DNA of 64,000 nt from JAWLFI01 sp964627995 (lineage in GTDB: Bacteria > Bacteroidota > Bacteroidia > Chitinophagales > Saprospiraceae): contig CAZVLN010000003.1 in NCBI GenBank assembly GCA_964627995.1, positions 1 through 64,000 of the forward strand. The letters run 5' to 3'. The translations under genes were made by a program, and so were the position numbers. The stretch's first letter is position 1; each line of letters opens with the position of its first letter. The notes beneath the pieces were generated by a model that saw only the letters and a list, made by a program, of their open reading frames with translations, had not been told where the DNA came from and made no database searches. Shown here one piece after another: positions 18,249 through 27,431 of the stretch.

Positions 18249-18256
18249 TATGTTTG
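18249..18256 (+). promoter_or_regulatory. TATGTTTG -7 box for C40 peptidase gene
   Basis: Perfect TAnnTTTG ending 19 bp before the ATG at 18276. The upstream sequence is AT-rich but has no TTG at -33. Confidence 0.45.
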
Positions 18257-18275
18257 TATAAAGTTATTTCGGTTT

Positions 18276-18770
18276 ATGGTTTTCAACATTCGATACTTAC
18301 CAGTACTTCTACTATTATTTTTTGTAGCCTGTGGTCCTCGAACCACTCAAAAAATTAGCAAGCGCGGATCCAGCTCTAGCTCTGTGGAGTCTGTAAATAG
18401 TCAGTTGGCCTCCATTGCAAAACAATACGAAGGGGCGAAATACAAATACGGGGCAGAGGGCCCCAGGTCTTTTGATTGCTCCGGCTTTACGCGCTTTGTG
18501 TATGCCAAAGTTGGGGTTCAATTACCCAGGCGATCCGTAGATCAGGCGCAATATGGAAAAAAAATAGCGCTCAAACACGTACAGTCTGGAGATTTGCTGG
18601 TGTTGAAAAAGGGGAGGAAGGTGCAGCATGTAGGTATTGTCGTAAACGCGAAAAATGATGCCCTTTGGGTTACTCACGCCAGCACCTCTCGTGGGGTAAT
18701 TACCGAAAACATGAGTTCCTCGCCATACTGGAAACCTAGAATCAGGTATGCGCGCCGCGTTCTCCCTTAA
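18276..18770 (+). CDS. NlpC/P60 (C40) peptidoglycan endopeptidase lipoprotein
   Basis: Lipoprotein of 164 residues that should cleave peptide stems of peptidoglycan in the periplasm. The signal ends in a lipobox FVAC, Cys19. The NlpC/P60 domain spans about 40-160 with catalytic Cys68 in FDCSGF, His118 in VQHVGIV and His134 in VTHAST, the expected Cys-His-His triad. PRRSVDQAQYG is the typical substrate-side helix. A short Ser-rich linker separates anchor and domain. Downstream lies adk, in a separate unit judging by its own promoter box. Confidence 0.9.
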   Translation: MVFNIRYLPVLLLLFFVACGPRTTQKISKRGSSSSSVESVNSQLASIAKQYEGAKYKYGAEGPRSFDCSGFTRFVYAKVGVQLPRRSVDQAQYGKKIALKHVQSGDLLVLKKGRKVQHVGIVVNAKNDALWVTHASTSRGVITENMSSSPYWKPRIRYARRVLP

Positions 18771-18778
18771 AAAATTCC

Positions 18779-18786
18779 TATCTTTG
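18779..18786 (+). promoter_or_regulatory. TATCTTTG -7 box upstream of adk-obg
   Basis: Perfect TAnnTTTG, 9 bp after the stop of the C40 gene and 71 bp before adk, so adk-obg probably has its own promoter with a leader of about 65 bases. No matching -33 TTG. Confidence 0.5.
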
Positions 18787-18857
18787 CGCATCATTTAAAA
18801 CGGTATATCCGTGGATTAACATTATATACCCCATCAAGGGGCCAAAATCATTTTATC

Positions 18858-19430
18858 ATGGCAAATATCATTCTCTTCGGTCCTCCGGGATCTGGAAAAG
18901 GAACGCAGGCATTGAAATTAGCAGAAAAGTATGACTTGATGCATATTTCCACTGGGGATATGTTTCGATACGAGTTGAAGAACGAAACTCCGCTAGGCAA
19001 AAAAGCTAAGGAATATATGAATCAGGGGCAACTGGTTCCGGATGAGATTACCATAGAGATGCTTAAAAATAAAGTGAAGTCAAATCAAGATGTGAAGGGG
19101 TTTATCCTGGACGGGTTCCCCCGGACAGTGCCACAAGCTGAGGCACTGGATCAATTGATGAAAAGCTTAAACATGTCCCTTGAGGGTCTGATTGCACTAA
19201 GTGTAGAAAAGGAAGAGATTATAGCTCGCCTTTTAGAGCGAGGCAAAACTTCCGGACGAAAGGATGATCAGAATGAAGAGGTTATTTCAGATCGCATTCA
19301 AGTTTACCTTGAAGAAACAAAACCGGTGTTCGAATATTATGAAAACAAAGACAAAGCCTATACCGTCAATGGAATGGGTGAAGTTGATGAAATTTTCGAA
19401 CGCTTATCCGCGGTAATCGAAGAACTGTAA
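18858..19430 (+). CDS. adk: Adenylate kinase
   Basis: Enzyme of 190 residues that balances adenine nucleotides (ATP + AMP to 2 ADP). The P-loop GPPGSGKGTQ is at residues 8-17; HISTGDMFR and GFILDGFPRTVPQAE form the AMP site; RLLERGKTSGRKDD and ISDRIQVYLEETKP bind phosphate and ATP. The LID is short and lacks zinc cysteines, as in other short-form bacterial kinases. It lies 12 bp before obg, with which it forms a likely operon. Confidence 0.97.
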   Translation: MANIILFGPPGSGKGTQALKLAEKYDLMHISTGDMFRYELKNETPLGKKAKEYMNQGQLVPDEITIEMLKNKVKSNQDVKGFILDGFPRTVPQAEALDQLMKSLNMSLEGLIALSVEKEEIIARLLERGKTSGRKDDQNEEVISDRIQVYLEETKPVFEYYENKDKAYTVNGMGEVDEIFERLSAVIEEL

Positions 19431-19442
19431 ATCTCCAGCCTC

Positions 19443-20459
19443 ATGGCCAGTCAGAATTTTGTTGATTACGTTAAGATTAACTGCCGATCGGGTAGTGGTG
19501 GCGCAGGCTCTGCGCATTTGCGACGTGAGAAATTCGTTCCCAAAGGAGGACCTGATGGGGGTGACGGTGGCAGAGGCGGACACATTGTTTTGCGCGGCAA
19601 CGAACAGCTCTGGACACTGCTGCATCTCAAGTACCGCAAACACATTATAGCAGATAAAGGAGAGCCCGGAGGGCGATCCAGAAAATCGGGTAAGGGCGGG
19701 GAAGATCAGATTTTAGAGGTGCCGCTGGGAACCGTAATCAAGGACTTTGAGTCGGGCAACGTCCTGTTTGAGATTACAGACCACGGCGAAGAAAAAATTC
19801 TATTACCCGGAGGTCGCGGAGGTCTCGGCAATGTACATTTTAAAACTTCTACCCGTCAGACCCCTCGATTTGCGCAACCCGGAGAACCCGGACAAGAGCA
19901 ATGGTTTTTATTTGAACTTAAAGTCTTGGCTGATGTGGGCTTAGTGGGTCTTCCCAACGCAGGAAAGTCAACACTCCTTTCTATATTGAGCGCCGCTGAG
20001 CCGCGTATAGCAGATTACCCATTCACCACCCTGGTGCCACAACTCGGAATAGTAAGCTATCGCGATGGCAAATCATTTGTAATGGCGGATATTCCCGGGA
20101 TCATAAAAGGTGCCCATGAAGGAAAAGGTTTAGGCCACCGATTTTTGAAACACATCGAGCGTAATAGCGTCCTTTTATTTATGATTTCATGCGAGTCCGA
20201 CGATATTAAATCGGAATTTCAGGTCTTACTTTCTGAATTGAGTTCATTCAATCCGGAACTTTTAGATAAACCGCGACTGTTAGCTATTACGAAAGCCGAT
20301 ATGTTAGATGCGGAAATGCAGGAGCAGATGGAAGAAGAGCTCCCATCTGATATAGATACGCTTTTTATTTCTTCAATTGCTGAGAAAAACCTCATGGAAT
20401 TGAAAGATGTATTGTGGAAAAAGCTTCACGAAGAGTTTTCAGAAACACCTTCGGAGTAG
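19443..20459 (+). CDS. obg: GTPase Obg (CgtA)
   Basis: Essential ribosome-associated GTPase of 338 residues involved in 50S maturation and stress control. Residues 1-158 form the glycine-rich Obg fold (SGSGGAGSAHLRREK, GGPDGGDGGRGG, GGRGGLGN). The G domain follows with G1 GLPNAGKST (169-177), FTTLVPQLG (switch I), DIPGII (G3) and ITKADM (G4). The C-terminal OCT domain is absent, which is common for Bacteroidota. Likely co-transcribed with adk. Confidence 0.97.
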   Translation: MASQNFVDYVKINCRSGSGGAGSAHLRREKFVPKGGPDGGDGGRGGHIVLRGNEQLWTLLHLKYRKHIIADKGEPGGRSRKSGKGGEDQILEVPLGTVIKDFESGNVLFEITDHGEEKILLPGGRGGLGNVHFKTSTRQTPRFAQPGEPGQEQWFLFELKVLADVGLVGLPNAGKSTLLSILSAAEPRIADYPFTTLVPQLGIVSYRDGKSFVMADIPGIIKGAHEGKGLGHRFLKHIERNSVLLFMISCESDDIKSEFQVLLSELSSFNPELLDKPRLLAITKADMLDAEMQEQMEEELPSDIDTLFISSIAEKNLMELKDVLWKKLHEEFSETPSE

Positions 20460-20492
20460 TCACCTTTTTATCACCTGTAAAACCTATTTATT

Positions 20493-21389
20493 ATGTTTTC
20501 TCACCGCTTACCGTCACTTTTGATCTTAATCTTGAGCTTTATATTCTTTATTCCCCAATCCGAAGCTCAGATACTAAATCGACTGAAGCGCAAGGCCGAC
20601 CAAGTCGCTGAAAAGATTATAGAAGATGAGTTCGACAAAGCGCTGGCTAAGAAAGTCGATGAAGAATTTGAAAAAGACTCTACGCAGCGGCATGGAGGAG
20701 AGTACGGAGGATATAACCGCACCGAATCTGCCCTTGCTGATGCGATCGCCGGGGGTTATATGGATAAGTTTGATGTTTCCCATGTTGAATTGCCGGCTGC
20801 ATATGAATTTGATCTCACCATCCAATATGAAATAACAACTGAAGATGAAGATCCTGTATATATGGCCTTTATCATACCCCCAACCGATTCAAAATACATG
20901 GGGTTTCGGACCGATTCAGAGTCGGATGACTTTCAGTATATGGTCTGGGATCTAGAGCGAAATGTCTTTGTGATGTATCAGAACCAGGATGGTCAGAAAA
21001 CCCTGATGAAACTACCGAATTTTGCCAGCATAGCACAAGCTGATATGGAGAATGAAATGGAGGCTACTGACATGCGGGTAGAAAAAACAGGAGAAAAGAA
21101 GAAAATTTTGGGCTATACCTGCCGGAAGTATATCATGGAAAACGATGAATATTATACCGAGGCCTGGATTGCGCGCGACTTTCCATATTCCTATGATCAA
21201 TTTGCGGGATTGGTGTCCACACAGGTTAAAACACCGGGTTACAGCACGATATCTGAAGAAAAAGGATATGCGCTGGAGATGCTTTCCCGTGAGAAAAAGG
21301 ATAAGGCCGAGACCACTGTCATGAAGGTAATCGACATTGATGAGACCGGATTTAAAATAGACAACAGCGAATACAAGGCGACTCGTTAG
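20493..21389 (+). CDS. DUF4412 domain secreted protein
   Basis: Protein of 298 residues with a signal peptide (hydrophobic to about residue 26, cleavage after SEA). After a charged helical segment (RLKRKADQVAEKIIEDEFDKAL) the C-terminal half matches DUF4412: MRVEKTGEKKKILGYTCRKY followed by EAWIARDFP. The family is common in Bacteroidota, presumably periplasmic, of unknown role. It follows obg by 33 bp and could be read from the same transcript. It converges on the icd gene, with a shared terminator between. Confidence 0.82.
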   Translation: MFSHRLPSLLILILSFIFFIPQSEAQILNRLKRKADQVAEKIIEDEFDKALAKKVDEEFEKDSTQRHGGEYGGYNRTESALADAIAGGYMDKFDVSHVELPAAYEFDLTIQYEITTEDEDPVYMAFIIPPTDSKYMGFRTDSESDDFQYMVWDLERNVFVMYQNQDGQKTLMKLPNFASIAQADMENEMEATDMRVEKTGEKKKILGYTCRKYIMENDEYYTEAWIARDFPYSYDQFAGLVSTQVKTPGYSTISEEKGYALEMLSREKKDKAETTVMKVIDIDETGFKIDNSEYKATR

Positions 21390-21424
21390 TGGTAGGGTCA
21401 ACCCCCAATTTTTAATTATTATTT

Positions 21425-21556
21425 GGGCATCACCCCGAGGCTCCGCCGATGGGCGTAGCTCGAGGGTCGCTGCGCTTCGGGCTCCACCTGCGTTCGGTCC
21501 CCACGGAGGTGGGGACGCCTTCGGCCCCTTCGCATCGCTGATGCGAACAGCGGGGC
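21425..21556 (+). repeat. Modular palindromic repeat, copy 3
   Basis: Shares GGTCGCTGCGCTTCGGGCTC, CACCTGCGTTCGGT and GCCTTCGGC with copies 1 and 2 but has its own hairpins, for example CCCCAC...GTGGGG at 21500-21515 and TTCGCATC...GATGCGAA at the end. It lies in the spacer between convergent genes 21390-21742, which otherwise holds only the terminator. Confidence 0.75.
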
Positions 21557-21678
21557 AGTATTTACCAATTCGGTTTTTATTTGGTAATACTCTAAGCTGA
21601 CAAAAGATGGGATTAATCAGTGTTAAGTACTACTTAAAATCCATATTATCCCTTTAACCTGCGTTTTATATACGAAAA

Positions 21679-21715
21679 AAAAGCCCCGATGTTTATGACA
21701 TCGAGGCTTTTACTA
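21679..21715. terminator. Bidirectional terminator between DUF4412 gene and icd
   Basis: A 14 bp stem with one mismatch (21679-21692 with 21698-21711, AAAAGCCCCGATGT against ACATCGAGGCTTTT) flanked by A residues on the left and T residues on the right, so it can stop transcription from both convergent genes. Confidence 0.85.
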
Positions 21716-21742
21716 TTTTGCAATTCGCATTAAGGAGAATTC

Positions 21743-23182
21743 TTATTCTCCCTGACCTAATGAATAGGCGCGTTTACCATCAAACTCACAGAGGTTTTCC
21801 GTTTTAATGATATCCAGTCCTTTATCTAATATTCGACCCTGGAGATCTAAAATCTGTCGAGATTTAACCTCACCGCCGGATTTAGACACGAAACGACATC
21901 TTTGGTGATCTGTAATATACGTCCGAGGCAATTCTCCGGGATAGGCTTTTACACCTCTATTTGTGACCATTTTGAAGCGGAAGTCATCGCCAGTTGCCTG
22001 TTCCAACTTCTTCGTCATATCGTGAAACTCTTCCTTTGTAGCCTGAATAAATACATCCACGCCTACATAGATTTTATCTTTGGGGAAGCTAGGATTAATC
22101 TTAACTTCAATATGTGGATCAAATCCCTCGTAATTGACTTGTCGCAAGTGGCTTGGTTTTTTACCCAGTCGCTCTAGTACAGCTTCCGTAAATTCGGCTG
22201 TATTGACAAGCTTTTTACTGCTATCTTTTTTGTAGATATCTCCGGTATGAATACCCTCCTCAAGCGTACAACGCCATGCATTTTCAACTTTTTCAGCTAC
22301 CTCGGTCTGGCCAAGATGCAATAGCATACGGCAGGCTCCCAATAATAAACCGGAAGGATTCGCAATGCCTTGTCCCGCAATATCAGGTGCTGACCCATGA
22401 ACTGCTTCAAACATAGAAAAATCGTCTCCGATGTTCTCTGAACCCCCTAAGCCTACAGAACCGGTAATTTCCGCGGCAATGTCTGAGATAATATCACCGT
22501 ATAAATTAGGAGCTACGATCACATCGAAATCTGTGGGTCTGGACGCAATTCGAGCAGCACCTATATCAATGATATAGTGCTCTGAGTCAATATCCGGATA
22601 TTCTTTAGCCACTTCATTAAATACGCTGTGGAAAAGGCCGTCAGTAATTTTCATGATATTGTCCTTAGTCATGCAAGTGACTTTGCGGCGGCCACAGCTT
22701 TTAGCGTATTCAAACGCATATCGGATTATCTTTTCTGACCCACCCTTGGTAATCAGTTTCAAACACTGATGTACATCTGGTGTCTGTTGATGCTCGATAC
22801 CGGCGTACAGATCTTCTTCATTCTCACGAACTATAGTAATATCTACATCCGGATGCACCGCGTTTACATAAGGAGAAAAAGAAATGCAAGGTCTCACACT
22901 GGCATAAAGGCCTAAGGACTTTCGCAGGGTTACATTTAGTGATTTATACCCTCCACCTTGTGGGGTGGTAATGGGGGCTTTTAGTAATACTTTGTTTTTG
23001 TGAATTACATCCCAGGCTTCGGGTGGAATACCCGATGAATGTCCTGCCTTGAATACATCTTCACCAATTTTTATCTCGTCAATATCGAGCTGCGCGCCGG
23101 CAGCTTTAATAATTTTAAGGGTAGCTTTCATTATTTCTGGCCCGATGCCATCACCGTAAGCGACTGTAATGTTCTTCTTCAT
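21743..23182 (-). CDS. icd: NADP-dependent isocitrate dehydrogenase, Thermus-like long type
   Basis: TCA-cycle enzyme of 479 residues, oxidising isocitrate to 2-oxoglutarate. N-terminal VAYGDGIGPEIM, the substrate region KSLNVTLRKSLGLYASVRP, DITIVRENEEDLYAGIEH, the metal-site stretch NLYGDIISDIAAEITGSVG and the nucleotide loop FEAVHGSAPDIAGQGIANPS are all present. The roughly 140-residue C-terminal extension (VEVKINPSFPKDKIYVGVDVFIQ-like region) is the feature of the Thermus-type enzymes. Coenzyme preference for NADP is inferred from that subgroup. It is 11 bp after the AMP nucleosidase gene on the same strand, so the two likely form an operon. Confidence 0.92.
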   Translation of the reverse strand: MKKNITVAYGDGIGPEIMKATLKIIKAAGAQLDIDEIKIGEDVFKAGHSSGIPPEAWDVIHKNKVLLKAPITTPQGGGYKSLNVTLRKSLGLYASVRPCISFSPYVNAVHPDVDITIVRENEEDLYAGIEHQQTPDVHQCLKLITKGGSEKIIRYAFEYAKSCGRRKVTCMTKDNIMKITDGLFHSVFNEVAKEYPDIDSEHYIIDIGAARIASRPTDFDVIVAPNLYGDIISDIAAEITGSVGLGGSENIGDDFSMFEAVHGSAPDIAGQGIANPSGLLLGACRMLLHLGQTEVAEKVENAWRCTLEEGIHTGDIYKKDSSKKLVNTAEFTEAVLERLGKKPSHLRQVNYEGFDPHIEVKINPSFPKDKIYVGVDVFIQATKEEFHDMTKKLEQATGDDFRFKMVTNRGVKAYPGELPRTYITDHQRCRFVSKSGGEVKSRQILDLQGRILDKGLDIIKTENLCEFDGKRAYSLGQGE

Positions 23183-23192
23183 ATGTTCGAGT

Positions 23193-23957
23193 TTAAAATT
23201 TTAAGTGTTTGACAGTCATAGACTGATTAATAAGTTGTTTTAGTGAGTCGATACCAATTTGAAGGTGGTCATCCACGAAATTACGCGTCACCTCTTCATC
23301 ACTTTCGTCTGTTTTCACACCTTCGGGAATCATCGGAATATCGGAAACGAGTAATAAAGCGCCGGCCGGAATGGAGTTGGCAAAAGCCACACTAAAAATA
23401 GTGGTGGTCTCCATATCAATGGCCATGGCTCGAACTTCTCTCAAATACGATTTGAATTTTTCATCGTGCTCCCATACCCGCCGGTTTGTCGTGTAAACAG
23501 TTCCTGTCCAATAATCCCGTCCGTAATCGCGGATGGTCGTCGAGACAGCTTTTTGAAGAGCAAAAGAAGGTAAGGCGGGCACTTCTGGTGGAAAATAGTC
23601 ATTAGATGTTCCTTCCCCGCGAATGCCTGCAATAGGGAGAATCAGGTCTCCGACACTATTTTTTTTCTTAAGTCCACCACATTTCCCTAAAAACAAGCAG
23701 GCTTTAGGTTCAACGGCCAAAAGTAAATCTAAAATAGTGGCTGCATTGGCACTACCCATTCCAAAATTAATAATAGTAATTCCGTCGGCAGTGGCACATT
23801 GCATATTTCGACCTCGAATGGGCACATTGTGCCACTCGGCAAATTTGCGCACATAATTGCTGAAATTGACAAGCAGGATATATTCTCCAAACTCATCGAG
23901 CTCCATGCCCGTGTACCTCGGGAGCCAATCTTCAACAATTTCTTCTCTAGATATCAT
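23193..23957 (-). CDS. amn: AMP nucleosidase
   Basis: Cytosolic purine enzyme of 254 residues that hydrolyses AMP to adenine and ribose 5-phosphate. It has the nucleoside phosphorylase fold: INFGMGSANAATILDLL, CLFLGKCGGLKKKNSVGDLILP, MAIDMETTTIFSVAFANSIPAGALLLVSDIP. It matches the short AMP nucleosidase form widespread in Bacteroidota rather than the long E. coli Amn, which has an extra regulatory domain. It precedes icd closely, linking adenylate level and the TCA cycle in one transcript; that link is an inference. Confidence 0.88.
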   Translation of the reverse strand: MISREEIVEDWLPRYTGMELDEFGEYILLVNFSNYVRKFAEWHNVPIRGRNMQCATADGITIINFGMGSANAATILDLLLAVEPKACLFLGKCGGLKKKNSVGDLILPIAGIRGEGTSNDYFPPEVPALPSFALQKAVSTTIRDYGRDYWTGTVYTTNRRVWEHDEKFKSYLREVRAMAIDMETTTIFSVAFANSIPAGALLLVSDIPMIPEGVKTDESDEEVTRNFVDDHLQIGIDSLKQLINQSMTVKHLKF

Positions 23958-24142
23958 ACATTAATAATAGTCATATTCAACTTGTCATAAAAAAGATCTG
24001 ATATAAAAAAAGGCTATGCAGAGCATAACCTCATCCTGTGCATACCGAGTATAAATACTCGATACCCACCTCAAAGTAAAATCAGAACTTTAACCTCTGT
24101 ATTAGAGGATTGTGAAGAAATTGTTATACTTCACAATTAAAA

Positions 24143-24216
24143 GTAGACCCGCCAGGACTCGAACCTGGGACGACAGGACCAAAACCTGCTGTGTTACCAA
24201 CTACACCACGGGTCTA
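24143..24216 (-). tRNA. tRNA-Gln (UUG anticodon)
   Basis: Full cloverleaf on the minus strand: 7 bp acceptor (TAGACCC with GGGTCTA), D arm with GTAGTTGGTAAC, anticodon loop TTTTGGT giving anticodon TTG, and T arm CCAGG-TTCGAGT-CCTGG. CCA is not encoded. The base after the acceptor stem would be C, which is unusual as a discriminator. Confidence 0.95.
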
Positions 24217-24228
24217 TGTTCAGCGCCA

Positions 24229-24236
24229 CAAAGATA
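24229..24236 (-). promoter_or_regulatory. TATCTTTG -7 box for tRNA-Gln
   Basis: Perfect TAnnTTTG on the minus strand, 13 bp before the mature 5' end of tRNA-Gln. Confidence 0.55.
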
Positions 24237-24264
24237 AAACAAGTTCAACAATAAAAAAAGACTA

Positions 24265-26544
24265 TTATAGTTTTTTCCCCAACCGCCGCAAAAGAAGGGG
24301 TATGATCAAAACATCAGCCGCCAGGGCGCTTACTAGTGTTACAGCAATAAGCCAACCTACTGTGCGCGTCGGTGGATGTGCTGAGAAAAATAAGATCATA
24401 AAGCCAGCAAATAAAATAATGGAAGTGAGTAAGATGGCTTTCCCCGTTTCCGTAAAGGTAATTTGCAAAGCAGTTTCTTGATCTAAACCTTTATTTCGCG
24501 CGAGTTTGTATTTGCTTAAAAAATGGATGGTATCATCGACGGCGATCCCAAACACCACGGCAAAAATAATCGCAATACCTGCCTCCAGCTCGGTTCCGGT
24601 AAAGCCTAGTAATGCTCCGGCCATCACCAGAGGAACGATATTGGGCACCAAGGCAATAAATAACATGGAGCCCGACCGAAAAAGCAAAGCCATGATCAAA
24701 CTGACAATGCCTACCGCCAGCAGTAAGCCCGAGAGTAAGCTCGATCGAACATATTCTGCATTTTTATCTAAAATGACACCGGTACCTGTAGCTTTAAATG
24801 ACAATTGGGCTTTCTCGGCACGCGGCTCAAACCAATCTCGAATATGAGCCTGCGCGGCTTTTACGCTATCGGCTCCGATATCTTGAATCGTTGAGCTGAC
24901 GCGTGCTTTTTTGGCATTGCGACCGATCAGGTTCTGAGTAGCCATCTGCACGGGGAGACGGTTTAGTTGATCTACATAGTCTTCATAGACCTGCCGGGAT
25001 GGTGGGAAGGCGAAACTATCAACCTGATTTTGATTTTCGTACATGTGAAGGAAAGAAAAAATCTCAGCTGGTCCGGTCACTCGCTGAATGTAATCCAATC
25101 CTTTGAGATATGACTCCAAATCGGAAATGGCTTTCATTTTCTCATAGTCCCAAATCTCACCCTCGTCTTCTACCTCAATAGCATACTCGTAAGGTCGATA
25201 GCCACCAAAGATGCGTTCAAAATAAGTGAAGTCTTCCGTAATTTTGTAACCTTCCGGCAGGTTATCTGTAATATTGTAATTCGTACTAACCAGCGAAATG
25301 CCCCACAATGCAATAGCCAAACCCACGGGTAAACTCCACCAAATCCATTTCGAACGGCGGAGGGTAAACTGATAGACAGCTTTGAGTTTTTGAGACCACC
25401 AGTCGTCTACTCTACCCTGTTTTCGCAGGGCTGAATGATCATAAAAACTGAGCCAGGCAGAGGTGAAAAATATAACTGTAATATAGGCGATCATCACGCC
25501 CACGGCAGCATTAAAGCCAAACTCCTGAATGGAGGTAATGCGACTGTAACTCAAGGAGGCAAATCCTATGGCCGTAGTAATGGAGGTTAGAAAGGTTGCT
25601 AAGCCGATTTCCTGAATGGTAATAAAAAGCGCGCGCTTTCGACTTTTATCGCGTGCACCTTCATCGAGGTATTTACTCATGATATGAATTACATCCGATG
25701 TGCCGACTATAATCATGATGATCGGAAATAGGGCCGCCATAACCGAAAGACTTCGACCCGTCCAGGCCAAATACCCAAAAAAGAGAAAAAGGGTAACTAA
25801 AATGGAAGTCAGGGAAATCAAAATACCAGCCCGTTTTCGAAACAGAAAAAACATCACAATAGCAATAAGGCCCGCAGCAATGACAGAGGATTTTCCAACT
25901 TCCCAGATTTGCATATCGACCAACTCTGTGGTAATATAAGCACGACCCAGGGTGCGGACGGGTTGCGGAGCGTAGCCCTCTAGCAGCGGATCCAATTCAG
26001 CACGCAGTTCTCTGGCTTGCTCAATCGTAAGGTTATCTGTTGTTTTTACAAAAACAATCAAGTCTGTTCCTGATTCAGAAATGAGCTTCCCGGAAAAGCG
26101 GGGATCCTTTGGGAGCTGTTTTGATGCTTGAACTAACTGCGTAGAGTCCGACCAATCTAAAACGGGAATAGGTACAGGCCCAAAAGGAGTCTTGCGCGGA
26201 AATTTCAGTTGGGTAAGCGACTGCACTTGTTGAACATAAGGCATGGTCTTTATTGCACGGGCAACACTATCGACGCGCTTCAGAAAGTCTGATTCAAATA
26301 TATCCGGCTGTCGCTCAAAGGCCAACAGTAAAAAGTTATCGTCCGTTTCAAAGTCCTCAACAAAGTCCATAAAGAACTCTAAGTCCTCATCTTCATTGGG
26401 AAAAAACTGCTCAAAACTAAAGTTAAACTTTAAGCGAGGGATGCCGGCAGCAGAGAGTACAAATAGGAATATGAAAAGACCGATAAAGACCTTTCGCAAT
26501 TTCCAGAATTGATTAAACCAGTTAGGATAATCCTGTGGGTGCAT
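24265..26544 (-). CDS. RND/MMPL-family exporter
   Basis: Inner-membrane transporter of 759 residues with the RND layout: one N-terminal helix (about 20-36), a large periplasmic loop (about 37-210) with FPNEDEDLEFFMDF, a bundle of helices (about 215-380) containing ILTSITTAIGFASLSYS-type sequence (here FLTSITTAIGFASLS), a second loop (about 420-590) and a second bundle (about 600-755) with GIAVDDTIHFLSKYK and GKAILLTSIILFAGF. The conserved acidic residues in the GTSDVIH and VDDTIH segments fit proton coupling. It resembles the sterol-sensing-like MMPL exporters, which move lipids or hopanoids. No periplasmic adaptor or outer-membrane channel gene is adjacent, which fits that subgroup. Substrate unknown. 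Confidence 0.87.
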   Translation of the reverse strand: MHPQDYPNWFNQFWKLRKVFIGLFIFLFVLSAAGIPRLKFNFSFEQFFPNEDEDLEFFMDFVEDFETDDNFLLLAFERQPDIFESDFLKRVDSVARAIKTMPYVQQVQSLTQLKFPRKTPFGPVPIPVLDWSDSTQLVQASKQLPKDPRFSGKLISESGTDLIVFVKTTDNLTIEQARELRAELDPLLEGYAPQPVRTLGRAYITTELVDMQIWEVGKSSVIAAGLIAIVMFFLFRKRAGILISLTSILVTLFLFFGYLAWTGRSLSVMAALFPIIMIIVGTSDVIHIMSKYLDEGARDKSRKRALFITIQEIGLATFLTSITTAIGFASLSYSRITSIQEFGFNAAVGVMIAYITVIFFTSAWLSFYDHSALRKQGRVDDWWSQKLKAVYQFTLRRSKWIWWSLPVGLAIALWGISLVSTNYNITDNLPEGYKITEDFTYFERIFGGYRPYEYAIEVEDEGEIWDYEKMKAISDLESYLKGLDYIQRVTGPAEIFSFLHMYENQNQVDSFAFPPSRQVYEDYVDQLNRLPVQMATQNLIGRNAKKARVSSTIQDIGADSVKAAQAHIRDWFEPRAEKAQLSFKATGTGVILDKNAEYVRSSLLSGLLLAVGIVSLIMALLFRSGSMLFIALVPNIVPLVMAGALLGFTGTELEAGIAIIFAVVFGIAVDDTIHFLSKYKLARNKGLDQETALQITFTETGKAILLTSIILFAGFMILFFSAHPPTRTVGWLIAVTLVSALAADVLIIPLLLRRLGKKL

Positions 26545-26845
26545 ATAATATTTTAACTAAAACACGTATAAACGGTATTCAAACAACTTGATCTGCGGAT
26601 TGATTAACCGATGCCCGTTTTCTTTTCGTGAAAAAAATCGATGAGCTAAGGTGGAAATCAGAAATGCTTTGAATTTTCATCCTTTAATAGAATAATCCAA
26701 TAGATTTGTAGCGTCACATTAAAAAACAGCTTGCTTTTTTATTTCTCAAATAAAATAAGAGTCCAAATAAAAGAAACTTATTGACTCATTTAGTAATAAA
26801 AAATTAGCCATTATTCGTACATTAGCAAAAATATAAATTAAAGGT
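26545..26845. other. AT-rich spacer between divergent genes
   Basis: 301 bp between the RND exporter and the DUF4199 gene, very AT-rich and presumably holding both promoters. No perfect TAnnTTTG was seen. No repeat or small gene recognised. Confidence 0.4.
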
Positions 26846-27328
26846 ATGCGCAAATATAAAATTGAGATCAAATGGGCGTTTATCTTCATGGCAGCTATGC
26901 TGCTTTGGATGGTAATAGAGCGCGCTGTTGGTTTGCACAATGAGCATATCGACAAACATCAGTATTTGACCAATCTATTTGCTATTCCAGCTATTGTAGT
27001 TTATGTCTTGGCGCTTTTAGAAAAGCGTAAAAAATTCTACAATGGTACGATGACTTACATGCAAGGCTTTGCGTCTGGGCTTATAATTACTCTTATTGTT
27101 GCTTTATTTAGTCCCTTTTTGCAATGGATTATTTCGACCATTATCACTCCCGATTATTTTAATAACGTGATTGCCCATTCGGTTGAGACAGGCTTTTTTA
27201 AGACACAAAAAGAGGCTGAAGATTATTTCAACTTATCCAATTATATGGTTCAGAGTGTAGTTGGAGCCCTGATCATGGGTGTAGTCACCACAGCGATAGT
27301 CGCCATATTTACGCGTCGCAGTGCATAA
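26846..27328 (+). CDS. DUF4199 membrane protein, copy 1
   Basis: Inner-membrane protein of 160 residues with four predicted helices. The helix 1 region WAFIFMAAMLLWMVIERAVG, the turn LHNEHIDKHQYLTN and the loop NYMVQSVVGALIMGVVTTAI mark DUF4199, a family mostly found in Bacteroidota. A second, diverged member is at 34665-35165 (shared pattern NYMxQSVxxxxxxGxxxTAIVAxF). Function unknown. Single gene. Confidence 0.82.
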   Translation: MRKYKIEIKWAFIFMAAMLLWMVIERAVGLHNEHIDKHQYLTNLFAIPAIVVYVLALLEKRKKFYNGTMTYMQGFASGLIITLIVALFSPFLQWIISTIITPDYFNNVIAHSVETGFFKTQKEAEDYFNLSNYMVQSVVGALIMGVVTTAIVAIFTRRSA

Positions 27329-27431
27329 GTTTAAGAGCTTTCCGCAGTGTATATGTATCATTTCAGCTAACTAAAGGCTTCATCAACGTATCACTACTAT
27401 CTAGGTGGCCAGGGTTACCAATTTGAAAACA